DNA of 64,000 nt, from contig NC_079490.1 of assembly GCF_020520425.1 (NCBI RefSeq), forward strand, positions 4,340,001 through 4,404,000, read 5' to 3'. The position numbers and the translations under genes were made by a program. Below the pieces are notes generated by a model. The model was not told the origin of the DNA, made no database searches, and saw only the letters and a list, made by a program, of their open reading frames with translations. The DNA comes from Spinacia oleracea. Lineage: Eukaryota; Streptophyta; Magnoliopsida; Caryophyllales; Amaranthaceae. Shown in pieces: positions 43,801 to 53,246 of this stretch (within the stretch, counting starts at the first letter, position 1; each line of letters begins with the position of its first letter).

Positions 43801-44964
43801 CTAACACGAGGCATTCCACTTTGGATCCGTGTGCGACACTAAGCTCTCCACGTACGTGTCAACTCCTCCATAAAACCTTTCTCCGATCAAACATTGAATC
43901 TCACGAGTTGTGATGTTATAAGATATCAATTGTCCCATGTCGAGCGTTATTATAAATGTAGCATTATCTTGAAGATAAAGAATTTTCGAAGATAAACGAT
44001 ATCTCCTTTCACGAATTAACTTGCAAAACTTAACATCTATATCCTCAGAAAACCATACCCTCCACGATGCGTTACCGTTGCCACGATCTTTTTCGAGTAT
44101 CCATACACGAATCTTTTTGTTAGATACACTAAAAACTGCTAAAGAGTCCTCTACACTACACAAAAATATAGCTATTACTTCATTCCAAACGACATGATCT
44201 GGTAGTTTAAAGAGGTGAAATTCTTCCACGTCGAAATCAAACGAGACAATACGATTGTGTTGGTATTTGTCCGAACCTTTATAATAAGGAGGAAAAAATT
44301 CAAACCAGTATGCAACCTTTTCTACGAAAATAACATCATGAAAACATAATTGTCGTACATTCCACTCAGGGTTCATAAACATCGTATTGCTTTTTACCTT
44401 CCAACAGTGATCACGAAGTGAATAAACGACCATTGAATTATCCGTAAAGGCAACCACGTTATAGTCATTAGTAGAAGGGGCAAATCCCACAACATAGTTA
44501 ACATAACTATAACCGTCCCAAATAGGGCAACATGGAAAAAGAAGGGACTTTCTTATAGAAAAGTTCCATAATCTCATCTCTTTGGTTTCGACACATGTTG
44601 TCAACAACAACCCTTTACAACTCCCAACAAATGTGCAACATCGTCCTTTATGATGAATTCCAATCTTTTCACCAATTCGGTGAAAAGTGTTTATGCTAAG
44701 AAAACGGACACAAAGAGATGGTACCATATTGTGATTTTCCACACATAATACAAGATTATTATTTTTATGATAATTGTTTTTGTAGAGATTATAATGTATA
44801 TAAATAAATGCAGACGAATCAATAATTGAACACCAAGATTTACAGACGCACCTGAATCTTAGCAGGGTTTTTACCGGCAACCTCGCCAATATATCTTGAT
44901 ATAAGTCTGGTGGCGGATACTTGAGATCGTCGTCTAATGTTTCAAGTTGATTTAGATTTGCCAT
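43801..44964 (-). CDS. F-box protein (F-box 3), C-terminus altered by Copia insertion (387 aa)
   Basis: I start at ATG 44964 (MANLNQLETLDDD), matching the paralogues, rather than an upstream in-frame ATG at 45048. Residues of about 22-60 form the F-box (ILARLPVKTLLRFRCVCKSW), which binds SKP1 in SCF ubiquitin ligases. The rest is an F-box-associated domain (GSCKGLLLTT, YVVGFAPSTNDYNVVAF, VSFDFDVEEFHLFKLP, WILEKDRG), the presumed substrate-binding part. The frame is open throughout. The last codons now read ...PKWNASC-stop inside the Copia LTR. Without the insertion the sequence continues TCG TAC ATC CAC GTA TGT CGC TGA, ending at 38956. The protein is nearly full length and may still work, but its 3' UTR is the transposon. 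Confidence 0.88.
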   Translation of the reverse strand: MANLNQLETLDDDLKYPPPDLYQDILARLPVKTLLRFRCVCKSWCSIIDSSAFIYIHYNLYKNNYHKNNNLVLCVENHNMVPSLCVRFLSINTFHRIGEKIGIHHKGRCCTFVGSCKGLLLTTCVETKEMRLWNFSIRKSLLFPCCPIWDGYSYVNYVVGFAPSTNDYNVVAFTDNSMVVYSLRDHCWKVKSNTMFMNPEWNVRQLCFHDVIFVEKVAYWFEFFPPYYKGSDKYQHNRIVSFDFDVEEFHLFKLPDHVVWNEVIAIFLCSVEDSLAVFSVSNKKIRVWILEKDRGNGNASWRVWFSEDIDVKFCKLIRERRYRLSSKILYLQDNATFIITLDMGQLISYNITTREIQCLIGERFYGGVDTYVESLVSHTDPKWNASC

Positions 44965-45048
44965 AACTATTGTAAATCTTTGGCCAATTTGAATAGTGCT
45001 TTCGTAATTAAGCTCAATACTACGAGTAGATCTAAACTTTGGAAGCAA

Positions 45049-45240
45049 AACTTTAAAAACAAAACTAGAAAAATTAATCAGTTTTAACGAACATGCAGGT
45101 CGTTAAAGTAATTGTACAACTCCAAATTAAAGCTAATTATATAGGTGAAGCATAAATCCAATATATTATATTCCTAAATTAATTAGACTTCTAATTGATT
45201 CCGAATTCCTTTATATATACCCTAAGATTAAATAATTTAC

Positions 45241-45274
<34 letters not shown>

Positions 45275-45526
45275 CATAATTTATAAAGGAATAATGTATA
45301 AAATTTGGAAATATTTTAACTCCAAATTAAGGCTTATTATATAAATCCTATTCCTAAACTAATTAATTAAACTCATAATTACTTTCCAATTCCTATTTGG
45401 TTATAAATGAAGTAATTAGACTCGTACTCAACTTGTTCATAAATTTTCCTAAATGTATTATTAACTACGAACAGAGAATTTGTAGAGTGTAAGATTCGAA
45501 TAAGGAAAATCAATGATTGTTACGAA
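45049..45526. other. F-box 3 upstream region with a long poly(T)
   Basis: This is AT-rich sequence upstream of F-box 3, including 28 consecutive T at 45245-45272 and a loosely repeated TTAAGGCTTATTATATAAATCC-like segment before and after it. No gene is seen. Confidence 0.5.
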
Positions 45527-45806
45527 CACTACAAGAAATTGTACTATTAATGACGGGAAATCCCGTCGCGAAAGGCCATTAATCTTTGATTAACGACGGG
45601 ATTTCTTGTCGCGAACTCGTCATAAAAGGGGGCCGTCGTTAATAGAAAATCCCGTCGTAAATCCGTCGTAAACCCGTCGTAAAAGACATTTGCGACGGTT
45701 ATTCCCGTCATTGTTTGGTTGTTAGCCCCGTCGCAAAAGGCTTTTGCGACGAGATTTTTGACCCGTCGTAATTAGGTTGTCGTTAAAGATACAAATTCTT
45801 GTAGTG
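45527..45806. mobile_element. 280-bp CACTA-type MITE
   Basis: Ends CACTACAAGAAATT and AATTCTTGTAGTG are inverted, with a perfect 3-bp duplication GAA (45524-45526, 45807-45809). The interior has repeated ACGACGGG/CCCGTCGT motifs. It is non-coding. Confidence 0.9.
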
Positions 45807-45869
45807 GAATATGGCGTACCATAAGTAGTACGTACGGTGGTGTTATCGTCTCCTTTCCGAGACTCAACG

Positions 45870-45927
45870 TTTCGAGTCGATTTCCCGACGGAATTTCCCG
45901 TCGTTAATGGTACAATTTCTTGTAGTG
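45870..45927. mobile_element. orphan right end of a second CACTA-type MITE
   Basis: CCCGTCGTTAATGGTACAATTTCTTGTAGTG has the same subterminal and terminal motifs, but no matching left end or target duplication is found next to it. It may be the outer element's end, left by nested insertion or deletion. Confidence 0.6.
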
Positions 45928-45989
45928 TTAATACAAGTGTGCTTGAATAATGTGACTTTAATTAAGTCACGATTCTCTTTTAAAACAAA

Positions 45990-46271
45990 AGGTAGATAAC
46001 TTTTACCCATTTTTTCTGTAACTTTAATTTAGTTTTGATTAACTTTTATATTAGTAAAAAGATTTGATAGATAAACATTTTAAAGACTTCAATTATTAAT
46101 TTTATACATTATTAGTGATTTTGAAGAAATAAGTTTTATTAAAATTAAAAAATTTATCACTAAAAATTAGATAACTTTTACATATATAAGCTTAACTTTT
46201 AAGCATTTTGAGTTAATTTTTACTTCGGTGTACAATATTTATTGTACAACCCTTGTAAATAAGAATTTGTG
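45990..46271. mobile_element. AT-rich MITE family M1, copy 3 (one end lost)
   Basis: This aligns with 21868-22193 in the same orientation, including GGTGTACAATATTTATTGTAC and the AATAAGAATTTGTG terminus. The GGTCTTGCG end is missing. Confidence 0.6.
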
Positions 46272-46709
46272 CTTTTAAAAACACAACGTTGTTTTGATTC
46301 AAAAAGTGGTCACTATATTTAAGAAAATTAATGTTCCATCTCAAACAAAATTTGGTTCTTGATTAATTCCGATCTTTCAAAATTCTGCAGTAGTTTGAAG
46401 CTAGTGATCTCAGGATAAATCATAAAACAAGTGGAACACCATAGCAAATTTTAATTATCATAAACCTTTATATGAATTTTAACATATATATAAAACCGTA
46501 TAATATATGTTGGTCAACAAATTATGAGTTAGTATAAAGTATGCTGGACATTGTAATCCATGAAAACATGCACGTACATTCTTAGTACATAGGCGTAACA
46601 TCAAACACTATATAAGTTTATAAAACCAAAAAAACAGTAAACTCATTTTCTCATACAACTAGAAAAAAGGGGGAAAAAAAGCAAATTTAAATCCCTTTAT
46701 TATGAAGTA
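46272..46709. other. intergenic, nothing recognised
   Basis: AT-rich sequence without a gene or repeat that I can identify. Confidence 0.5.
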
Positions 46710-47113
46710 GACCTGGTTATTGGACAGGGTAGTCCAATGGATATAGGGTTAGGGTCAAGTTAATAGGGCTTTTATTGGGCAGGGCTTTTATTGGGCAGGG
46801 CTCTTATTGGACAGGGCCTTTATTGGACAGGGTCATTATAGGGTCAAACTTATACTACAATTATTTTGAAAATAAAAATAGTAATGATACAAAAAATTAC
46901 ATGCATAGCTTCGTATTTACTTGTACTTGCACATGGCTCTTTTGTTTTTCATTTTTCATTGCTCGTTTATTGACCCGTCCAATAATGACCCGTTATTGAC
47001 CCGCGACCCGCTTTTGACCCGCCCATTATCGACCCTCTAAAAATGACCCTTTCAATACCCGACCCTCTTTTGACCCGCACCGACCCTGACCCGCCCCGCC
47101 CGATAACCAGGCC
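46710..47113. mobile_element. non-autonomous DNA transposon with 12-bp target repeat (MULE-like)
   Basis: Inverted ends GACCTGGTTAT and (complement) GGCCTGGTTAT bound a 404-bp element. A perfect direct repeat TATTATGAAGTA lies at 46698-46709 and 47114-47125. The left part contains iterated ATTGGRCAGGG and the right part the inverted GACCCG series. Mutator-like elements make 9-11-bp duplications; one extra matching base may be chance. Confidence 0.8.
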
Positions 47114-47153
47114 TATTATGAAGTAAGAGGGACATTCAATTCGAATGTGTGAA

Positions 47154-47815
47154 TCAAGGGACCTCTACGTGATAAGGTGCAAGGTCTATTGGAATTCCAG
47201 GGGTAAATTGGACATTTGTATGATCTGAGATGTTATAAATTAACGCTCTACGGGATTGTAAGCACATCAAAAACGTATTTGTGTTATGAAGTTGGACAAT
47301 CTTGTCAGGTAAAGACATCTTCATGCGTTTAATAAACTTGCAAAACTCAACATTCGTGTCTCTGGAAAAACATAGCCTCCACGGTGCCGCCTTACTGTTA
47401 TTGTCACGGGTTTCTTCGTGTATCCATATCCGTTTACTTTTAGTAGACACGCTAAAAATCCCTAGAGAGTCCTCATCCCCTAGACTGAAAATAAACCTGG
47501 CTTTTATTTCTTCCCCAACAATATCCGGTAGTTCTAGAACGTTAATTTCTTCCACGTCGAAATCAAACGAGATTAGATGAGTGCGTTGTTTCCCGTAATT
47601 TTTACTATTAAACCAATACGCAATCCTTTCTACGAAAACAACTTGAAAAAAACTTGAATATGGATATGGTGGTTCTTTCCACTCAGGGACAATAAACTTT
47701 TTTCTCTTGATCCTCCAACGATTTTCGCGAAGTGAATAAATCGCAATCGGCATCCCCGACCCCGTACCCGAACGGGACTTCCAAGGACCGAAAAAGGCGA
47801 CAACCTTATAGTCAT
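47154..47815 (-). pseudogene. F-box gene fragment psi-4 (C-terminal half)
   Basis: The frame encodes DYKVVAFFGPW, SLRENRWRIK, SFDFDVEEINVLELP and WIHEETRDN, homologous to F-box 3 and psi-1. Near the 3' end a stretch is deleted (NISDHTNVQFTPG joins where about 30 residues are expected). Its N-terminal half is at 59496-60127, on the other side of the Tat element; the two halves share the duplicated GTCAT. Confidence 0.85.
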
Positions 47816-48240
47816 TGTTCCGGTGTTGTAAATATGGAAACAATGGGCTTCGAATGAAGGCCCTTTTGTATGTGTTGAAGATCTTGCTTGTTTGAATGAG
47901 TAGAGTCCGAATTCACCTGCACAAGAGCAAAGTCACTAGCCTCGGGGGTGTTTCCGAGGAAAGCCCCTCCGATGCCTAAGTAAGAACGATGCTCGGATTC
48001 TAGAGAGAAGTTCTCTAGAAGAGTAGTCTTAAGGCGATAAATTGGACGTACCTTGAGGTGTGAGCCTTGGCGGCCTATTTATAGTGTTTGCATAATAAAT
48101 GCCCATAGGTCATTTATTGCTATTGGGCCTTGGGCCTTAATGGATGGCTGAATAGCCATTGGTAGGTTTGATGCTGTTGTTTAGAGCCATTGGGCTTTGG
48201 ACTTAGTGGCCCAATTGAGAATCAATTGGGAGCCCAAACA
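47816..48240 (-). repeat. 3' LTR of the Tat element
   Basis: On the minus strand it begins TGTTTGGGCTCCC and ends ACACCGGAACA. It contains CTATAAATAG (plus 48075-48084), the presumed TATA box of the genomic transcript. Confidence 0.95.
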
Positions 48241-48417
48241 ACATGCCCCCCAGACCCGGTCCATTTGGAATTAAATGGGTGGGTTTCCAGCTGTCAGAAG
48301 TCCGAAAGTTCCCTCTCTTTTTTGAAAAGGGATGATTTGCATTGATGACAAGTGTTGGGAATTGTATTGCGTCGTGGAGATCGTGGGTTGAGGGAGTTGA
48401 TGCGCCCCTTTTCTTTT

Positions 48418-48430
48418 CTATAAATACTGG
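48418..48430 (+). promoter_or_regulatory. TATA box of the antisense gene
   Basis: CTATAAATACTGG lies outside the LTR, about 250 bp upstream of the antisense ATG. The same box in the same context is present at 62398-62410 in the second copy, so transcription of this gene need not rely on the LTR promoter, which points the other way. Confidence 0.7.
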
Positions 48431-48681
48431 GTGCTTTGCTCTTTTCGAACTTTTTACTCCTTCTTTCAAACCCATTCTCTCTCTAAATTCCGGCGATCGC
48501 AGTGCAATTTGCTTCTTCAGATCTACGAAATTCGGCCAACTTTAGACTTCGGGAACTTGTGTTGTTCGTTTTATCGGCGAATTCCGCTTCGGAAAAAGGT
48601 AATTTGTTTCTGAATTCTCTTTTCCCCTTCGTTTTTCCTTTCTACCCCTCAATCTAAACCCTAGACCGAGAATTCGCGGCC

Positions 48682-51600
48682 ATGGCAAAGAATAGGGGCA
48701 AAAGCAAGTTCGTCGTTGGCTCCTCTAGTGAGAGGGAGAACGTGCCTTCGGGCAGGTTACCGAAGACTTCGAGGGGTCGGCCTTCGGAGAGGCCGGTGGA
48801 GAGGCGTTCGACTGGTTGGGATGCTTCCAAAGATGATATTGTTGGCGGGTCTAGCGTGTCTGATCGCGCAACTTCTGGTCAGAAAGCTGGTTCTTCGGGT
48901 GTGCGCCGTCCTTACCCTGAGTTTCCAGTTCACTGGACTGAAGCTGATCCGCAGGGCAAGTATGCCCCGATCCTGCATGAGACCACTAAGATCGATGGTC
49001 CTTTGGAAAAATCGGTCAGTGGTGACTGGTTGGTGGAGGCGAAGCTGGGGAACTTCCATCGGAGGGCCGAAGAGTTATACGGAATCCAGCACGTCTTGGG
49101 GTACTGGTGCGAGCTTCCCGATCAGGAGCGTCCTCGGGTGACTCATCCGCCGAGGGGGTTCATCTCTGTGTATACTCATCATTTGGAGAACGGTCTCCGC
49201 TTTCCCTTGTATCCCTTCGTTTCCGAGCTCCTGGTGTCGTATAACATCAGTTTGGCTCAACTTACCCCCAAATCTATGAGGCACATCATCGGATTTAGAT
49301 GGGTGTGCTATTTTATTAACTTTCCCTGTTCTGTTGCCGTGTTTCGGGATCTGCACGATCTGTCTTTCAACCACGCTTCCAAGGGGGATGGGTATGGTTG
49401 GTGGACCATCATCAACAAAAGGTCCCGAAGGAAGGGGGAGCCGAACTACATTACGGCCTACCCTTACCTCAGCTCTGATCATAATTGGAAGACGGAGTGG
49501 TTGTTCGTTCGTGTGCCGACAGATCCGAAGCATCCACATTTTTACCGCCCTCCGAAGTGGTTTGTGACTCCTGATCCTGATATGCGAAGCGTGGCTGCTC
49601 CGGATCGGAACCATCACCACTACGTGGATCTCCTCCAGTGGTTTTTGGCTTGGGAGGACAACTACAAACTGCCGTCCAACTGGCTCCCGAACCTCAACTA
49701 TATCCTGCGGGAGGACATTCTTGCTGTTGCCGGTCTCAGCAGGATTTTTGACAGGGGTAGGTGTCTTTCGGCTGGGACCGTGCTTTAGTAAGTTTGTCCT
49801 CCTCCTTTTTGTCTCGTTTTATTGACTTTGTTTTGTGCTTTGTTTCTGTAGAGTACGGCTTTAGCTGCGTTGATCCTGTGGTCTTGGGCATTTCTTTGGA
49901 TCTGAAGACCATTCACGACTCGGCTCCTGATTACAAGTTCGGAAAAGAGAATCCTCGTAATCCTCGCTTGAAGGATTACGTGTTGTCTCCGTCGGGTGTC
50001 GCTCGGATATCTGAAGTTCGAGCTGATCCGTGGGATTCTGCCTCTTCTCCCGAAGCTGTTCCAGTGAAGGTCGTGCTCCCTGATTTGAGGACAACCTCGG
50101 ATCCGGTGAGTGTTTCTACATCTCGAAGTCCTTTGTTTGTCTTTCTTTCTGGTTGGCCGTCGGCTAACGTCTTGGTCCTGGACCATCTTTTTAGGGTCCT
50201 GGGACTGACGCTGTGCCGCGTGCCGTTCCTTCGGTTTCATCTCCGGCTCGGATAGATATCTCTTTATCTAGGAACCGGGTACTTCACGGTTTTATCTTTA
50301 TTCCTTCCTTTGTCTTCTTTTACATTTATTGACCCTTGGTCTCCTCTGTTTAGGATCAGCGCAAAAGGAAGGGTAGCACTCTTTTGAGGCCTTCTGCGCA
50401 TCCGAAGAAAGCGAAAGCTTCTCAGTCTTCGGAGAAGGTATTTGTTCTGACTTGGAGCTTTTTGTGGTCCGTTCTCTCTTTTTCTGAAACTGACCTTTGA
50501 GCGTTTGCCCTGTAGGAAGCGGTTTCGGAATTCATGCCTCCTCCCAAAAATCTCCTTCACTTCATGCCCTTGCCAGGGCAGAAGTTGAAGAGTGTGGTGG
50601 TTGCGGAACCGCCGCCCGTGGACCAACCGTTGGCTGAGGAAGATACCATCCCCTCTCCGCTGAAGCCGTCTGCTGCTTTAGGGATCGAGATCCAGGATAT
50701 AACCAAGGTGATGGAGGCAATTGAAGCCGACCTTGTTCCTGGCTCGGATGTCCCTATTGTGGCCGAGCAGAAGGAGGAATCTGCTGACGTTTCTCTCGGA
50801 AGGGAGAAAAGTCCAGATAAGGAGATGGTGGATCTCACCGAAGCTCACATAGAGGTTCCCGAAGCTGAGAAGGAGGTCCCTTCTGCTGAGGAGGAGCAAC
50901 CCGAGCAGGGTCTGACGAGGAAGAGGCGCCACTCGACCTTGGGCTCTACTTCGACCTCGGCCCTGGATAGACTGATCCACGCTGACCCTTGCTCGGATGT
51001 TCCGCTGAAACGGATCCCCGAGGAGGTAAGGGAGGCGATGGCTCGCTATGCTAGAGCTCCGGTTTTGGGGGAGAACCCCATGGCTCACGTGGGATCTTTG
51101 GTGGGTCCCGAAGCTGCACGGGAGAATCTTCTTCGGGCCAACCCGCAGTGGAGGGTTCCTGGAGCTGAGGAGAGGAACCCAGCTATGATGGCCCAATATT
51201 ATCTGAATGAGGTAAGTGTTGGAAATTTTGTTTTGAGTTCCGTTTTTGGTTCGTTGTTTTCTTCTTTCCTCATCTTTTCTCGTCTTTTCTTCTTTCCCAG
51301 GCTGTTTTCTGGTCCTCGTTCGCTTCCGAGTGTAGCTCGGTTGAGGAGAGGCAACTGAGGAGGTATCAGGAGGCTTATGCTCGTGATATCCCTGTCTTGG
51401 ACCAGAAGGCTGGGCAGCTCTTCGCCGAGCTGGTGGAGGTCAAGCAACTGTACCTTCAGTACAGTCGTGAGGCTAGGGAGTCGGCTGAGCGGATCGGGGC
51501 CGAAGTTGGGAAGCTCACTTTCCAAGTCGAGGAGGATGCTGAAAAGATAGCTTCCTTCGACAAGGAGAGGAAAGAAATGGCCGCCAAGTTTGCGAGCGAA

Positions 51601-52101
51601 CTTGAAGAAAAAGACAGTCTTCTCAAGGAGATGACGTCTAAATTTGAGGCGGCCATTAAGCAGAGCCATGAAGCGGAGGCGAGGCTTCAGCAGTTTATCA
51701 AGCATCGGGAGATTGTTCAGAATCAAGCTGACAAGGTGCCCGTTCTCCAGCTGAAGATCCGAGAGAAGGATGCGGCCATTCGGAAGTTGGAGCAAGAGAG
51801 AGTTGACCTCTACACTGCTGATCAGTGTAGAGAGCAATACTGGAATGGCATCCTGGGCGCTCGGCGCATGTTTGCGAAGCACATGCCTCATTTCCCTTGG
51901 AATGAGAAGGTTCCGCTCTGGATGAGGGCCCAGGATCACTTGGTGGAGCGCCAGGCCGATCGAGACGAAGCTGAAGCTGAACGTCAAGCTGCTCTTGCAG
52001 AGGCTCGGGCCCAGAAGGCGTCTTCCGAAGGTGACACTACTGCTGGGGGTTCTTCAAAGGATGCTCCCCTAGGGGCTGCTCCTGAGACCCCCAAGAGTTA
52101 G
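48682..52101 (+). CDS. antisense gene of the Tat element (aORF), six exons, 997 aa
   Basis: Exons: 48682-49756, 49852-50105, 50195-50278, 50354-50437, 50516-51211, 51301-52101. Each has consensus GT and AG borders and phases add to 998 codons. The first donor is AGGG|GTAGGT; the later in-frame stop at 49785 is therefore intronic. The N-terminal third (RPRVTHPPRGFISVYTHHLE; GLRFPLYPFVSELLVSYNIS; LTPKSMRHIIGFRWVC) resembles the plant family annotated as putative gypsy type transposon (Pfam Transposase_28, from memory). The middle is acidic and Pro-rich, and the last exon is a long coiled coil (about residues 760-960, heptads rich in E, K, A, L). The role is unknown; proteins of this class are carried as extra ORFs by Tat elements. 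The ATG context (GCGGCCATGGC) is strong. Confidence 0.85.
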
Positions 52102-52458
52102 GGATTCGGGCAGTCGTCTTCTTCAGAGTCGGTCGGTTCCAGTTGAGGACTTCCGAACATGTGCTTGCCTTTCCCCCTTTTGCCTCGGCGCTGCGTTGTA
52201 CTCATTTTTTTTTGTTTTCTTAGTACTTCGGTAGGCCGGTATTGTCTGTTGATGGCTGCCGATTTTAACTGTTTTCATTTTGTTTTCAATTTTTGAGGTT
52301 TTTCAATGTATTTGTACTTCCCCCAAATATTGAATGAAAAATGAATGTTTGTTACTTGGCTGCTTCTTTTCAATTTGTACTTTCGCAATTTTAAGTCTTT
52401 GAATCTGTAGACTCTTCGAGCTTTTCTTTCTGTAGACTTGCTGAAAACCTTTTGATCT
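52102..52458. other. 3' flank of the antisense gene
   Basis: T-rich sequence with AATGAATGTTTG and ATGAAAAATGAATG words suitable for plant polyadenylation, leading into diverged units of the 46-bp array. Confidence 0.4.
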
Positions 52459-52858
52459 TGCGAGCTCTTTGAATCCGTAGATTTGATGAGAGACTTCTTA
52501 TATTTGCGAGTTCTTCAAATCCGTAGATCTGCTAAGAGACTCTTTAACTTGCGAGTTCTTCAAATCCGTAGATCTGCTAAGAGACTCTTTAATTTTGCGA
52601 GTTCTTCAAATCCGTAGATCTGCTAAGAGACTCTTTAATTTTGCGAGTTCTTCAAATCCGTAGATCTGCTAAGAGACTCTTTAGTTTTGTGAGTTCTTCA
52701 AATCCGTAGATCTGCTAAGAGACTCTTTAATTTTGCGAGTTCTTCAAATCCGTAGATCTGCTAAGAGACTCTTTAGTTTTGTGAGTTCTTCAAATCCGTA
52801 GATCTGCTAAGAGACTCTTTAGTTTCCAGACTCTTCAAATCCGTCGATCTGCTCAGAG
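52459..52858. repeat. 46-bp tandem array between the convergent genes of the Tat element
   Basis: About eight to nine copies of a unit GCGAGTTCTTCAAATCCGTA-GATCTGCTAAGAGACTCTTTAATTTT, the first and last being diverged and the central ones almost identical. It lies between the antisense gene's stop (52101) and the pol stop (53247). Tat elements are known for variable tandem repeats in this 3' region, which can seed satellite DNA. Confidence 0.92.
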
Positions 52859-53246
52859 GTTTGGATTGTTCTTCCGATCTCTTGTGGTTCGGAAACCTGG
52901 GCAAGAGACCGCTAGTCTGCCTCTTAGTTATGTCTTCGGCGATCCGTGGATCTGAGCCGGAGTTTTATAACTTGATTCGAGCGACTGTTTGTGGCGAACA
53001 AGTTTTATTTGGTTATCGCGAATCCGAGGATTCTGGACGATTCCCTGAAGTGTATGATTTGGTCATTTCTTGCATTTTATCAAGGAATGGGCAAAGTCAA
53101 CCTGTTTTTAGTCTCGGATTGATCAGATCCGAGGCTGCATATATATATAAGGGGACAATAAATATAGAGATAAGTTTAATGAAACACATGGTGCCAATGG
53201 ATTTCCTCTTCTCATTAAACAACTTACTTGGTTTTACAGACAGAGA

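Larger units (their letters stand above)
38982..43806 (-). mobile_element. Ty1/copia LTR retrotransposon, short-LTR type
   Basis: The element is bounded by LTRs of 146 bp (38982-39127) and 148 bp (43659-43806), with TG..CA ends on the minus strand and a 5-bp target duplication CGAGG (38977-38981, 43807-43811). A primer-binding site TGGTATCAGGCC (complementary to initiator tRNA-Met) follows the 5' LTR at 43648-43659. A purine tract GAGGGGGTG precedes the 3' LTR. The LTRs differ, as I read them, only by one AT dinucleotide. Short LTRs and a Gly-rich gag without a clear CCHC knuckle suggest an Ale/Retrofit-like lineage. It sits in the last codons of F-box 3. Confidence 0.95.

Noticed and set aside
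45245-45272. Poly(T) as the tail of a retroposon
   Set aside because: No SINE or LINE body or target duplication was found next to it; it is treated as a simple homopolymer.
49761-50255. A separate 164-residue protein starting in the first intron of the antisense gene
   Set aside because: Its first part translates intron sequence; the conserved part is exon 2, reached by splicing from 49756 in the right phase, and its end runs past the exon 2 donor.
52459-52858. CRISPR-like regular repeats
   Set aside because: The units are directly adjacent tandem copies without unique spacers, inside a plant retrotransposon.
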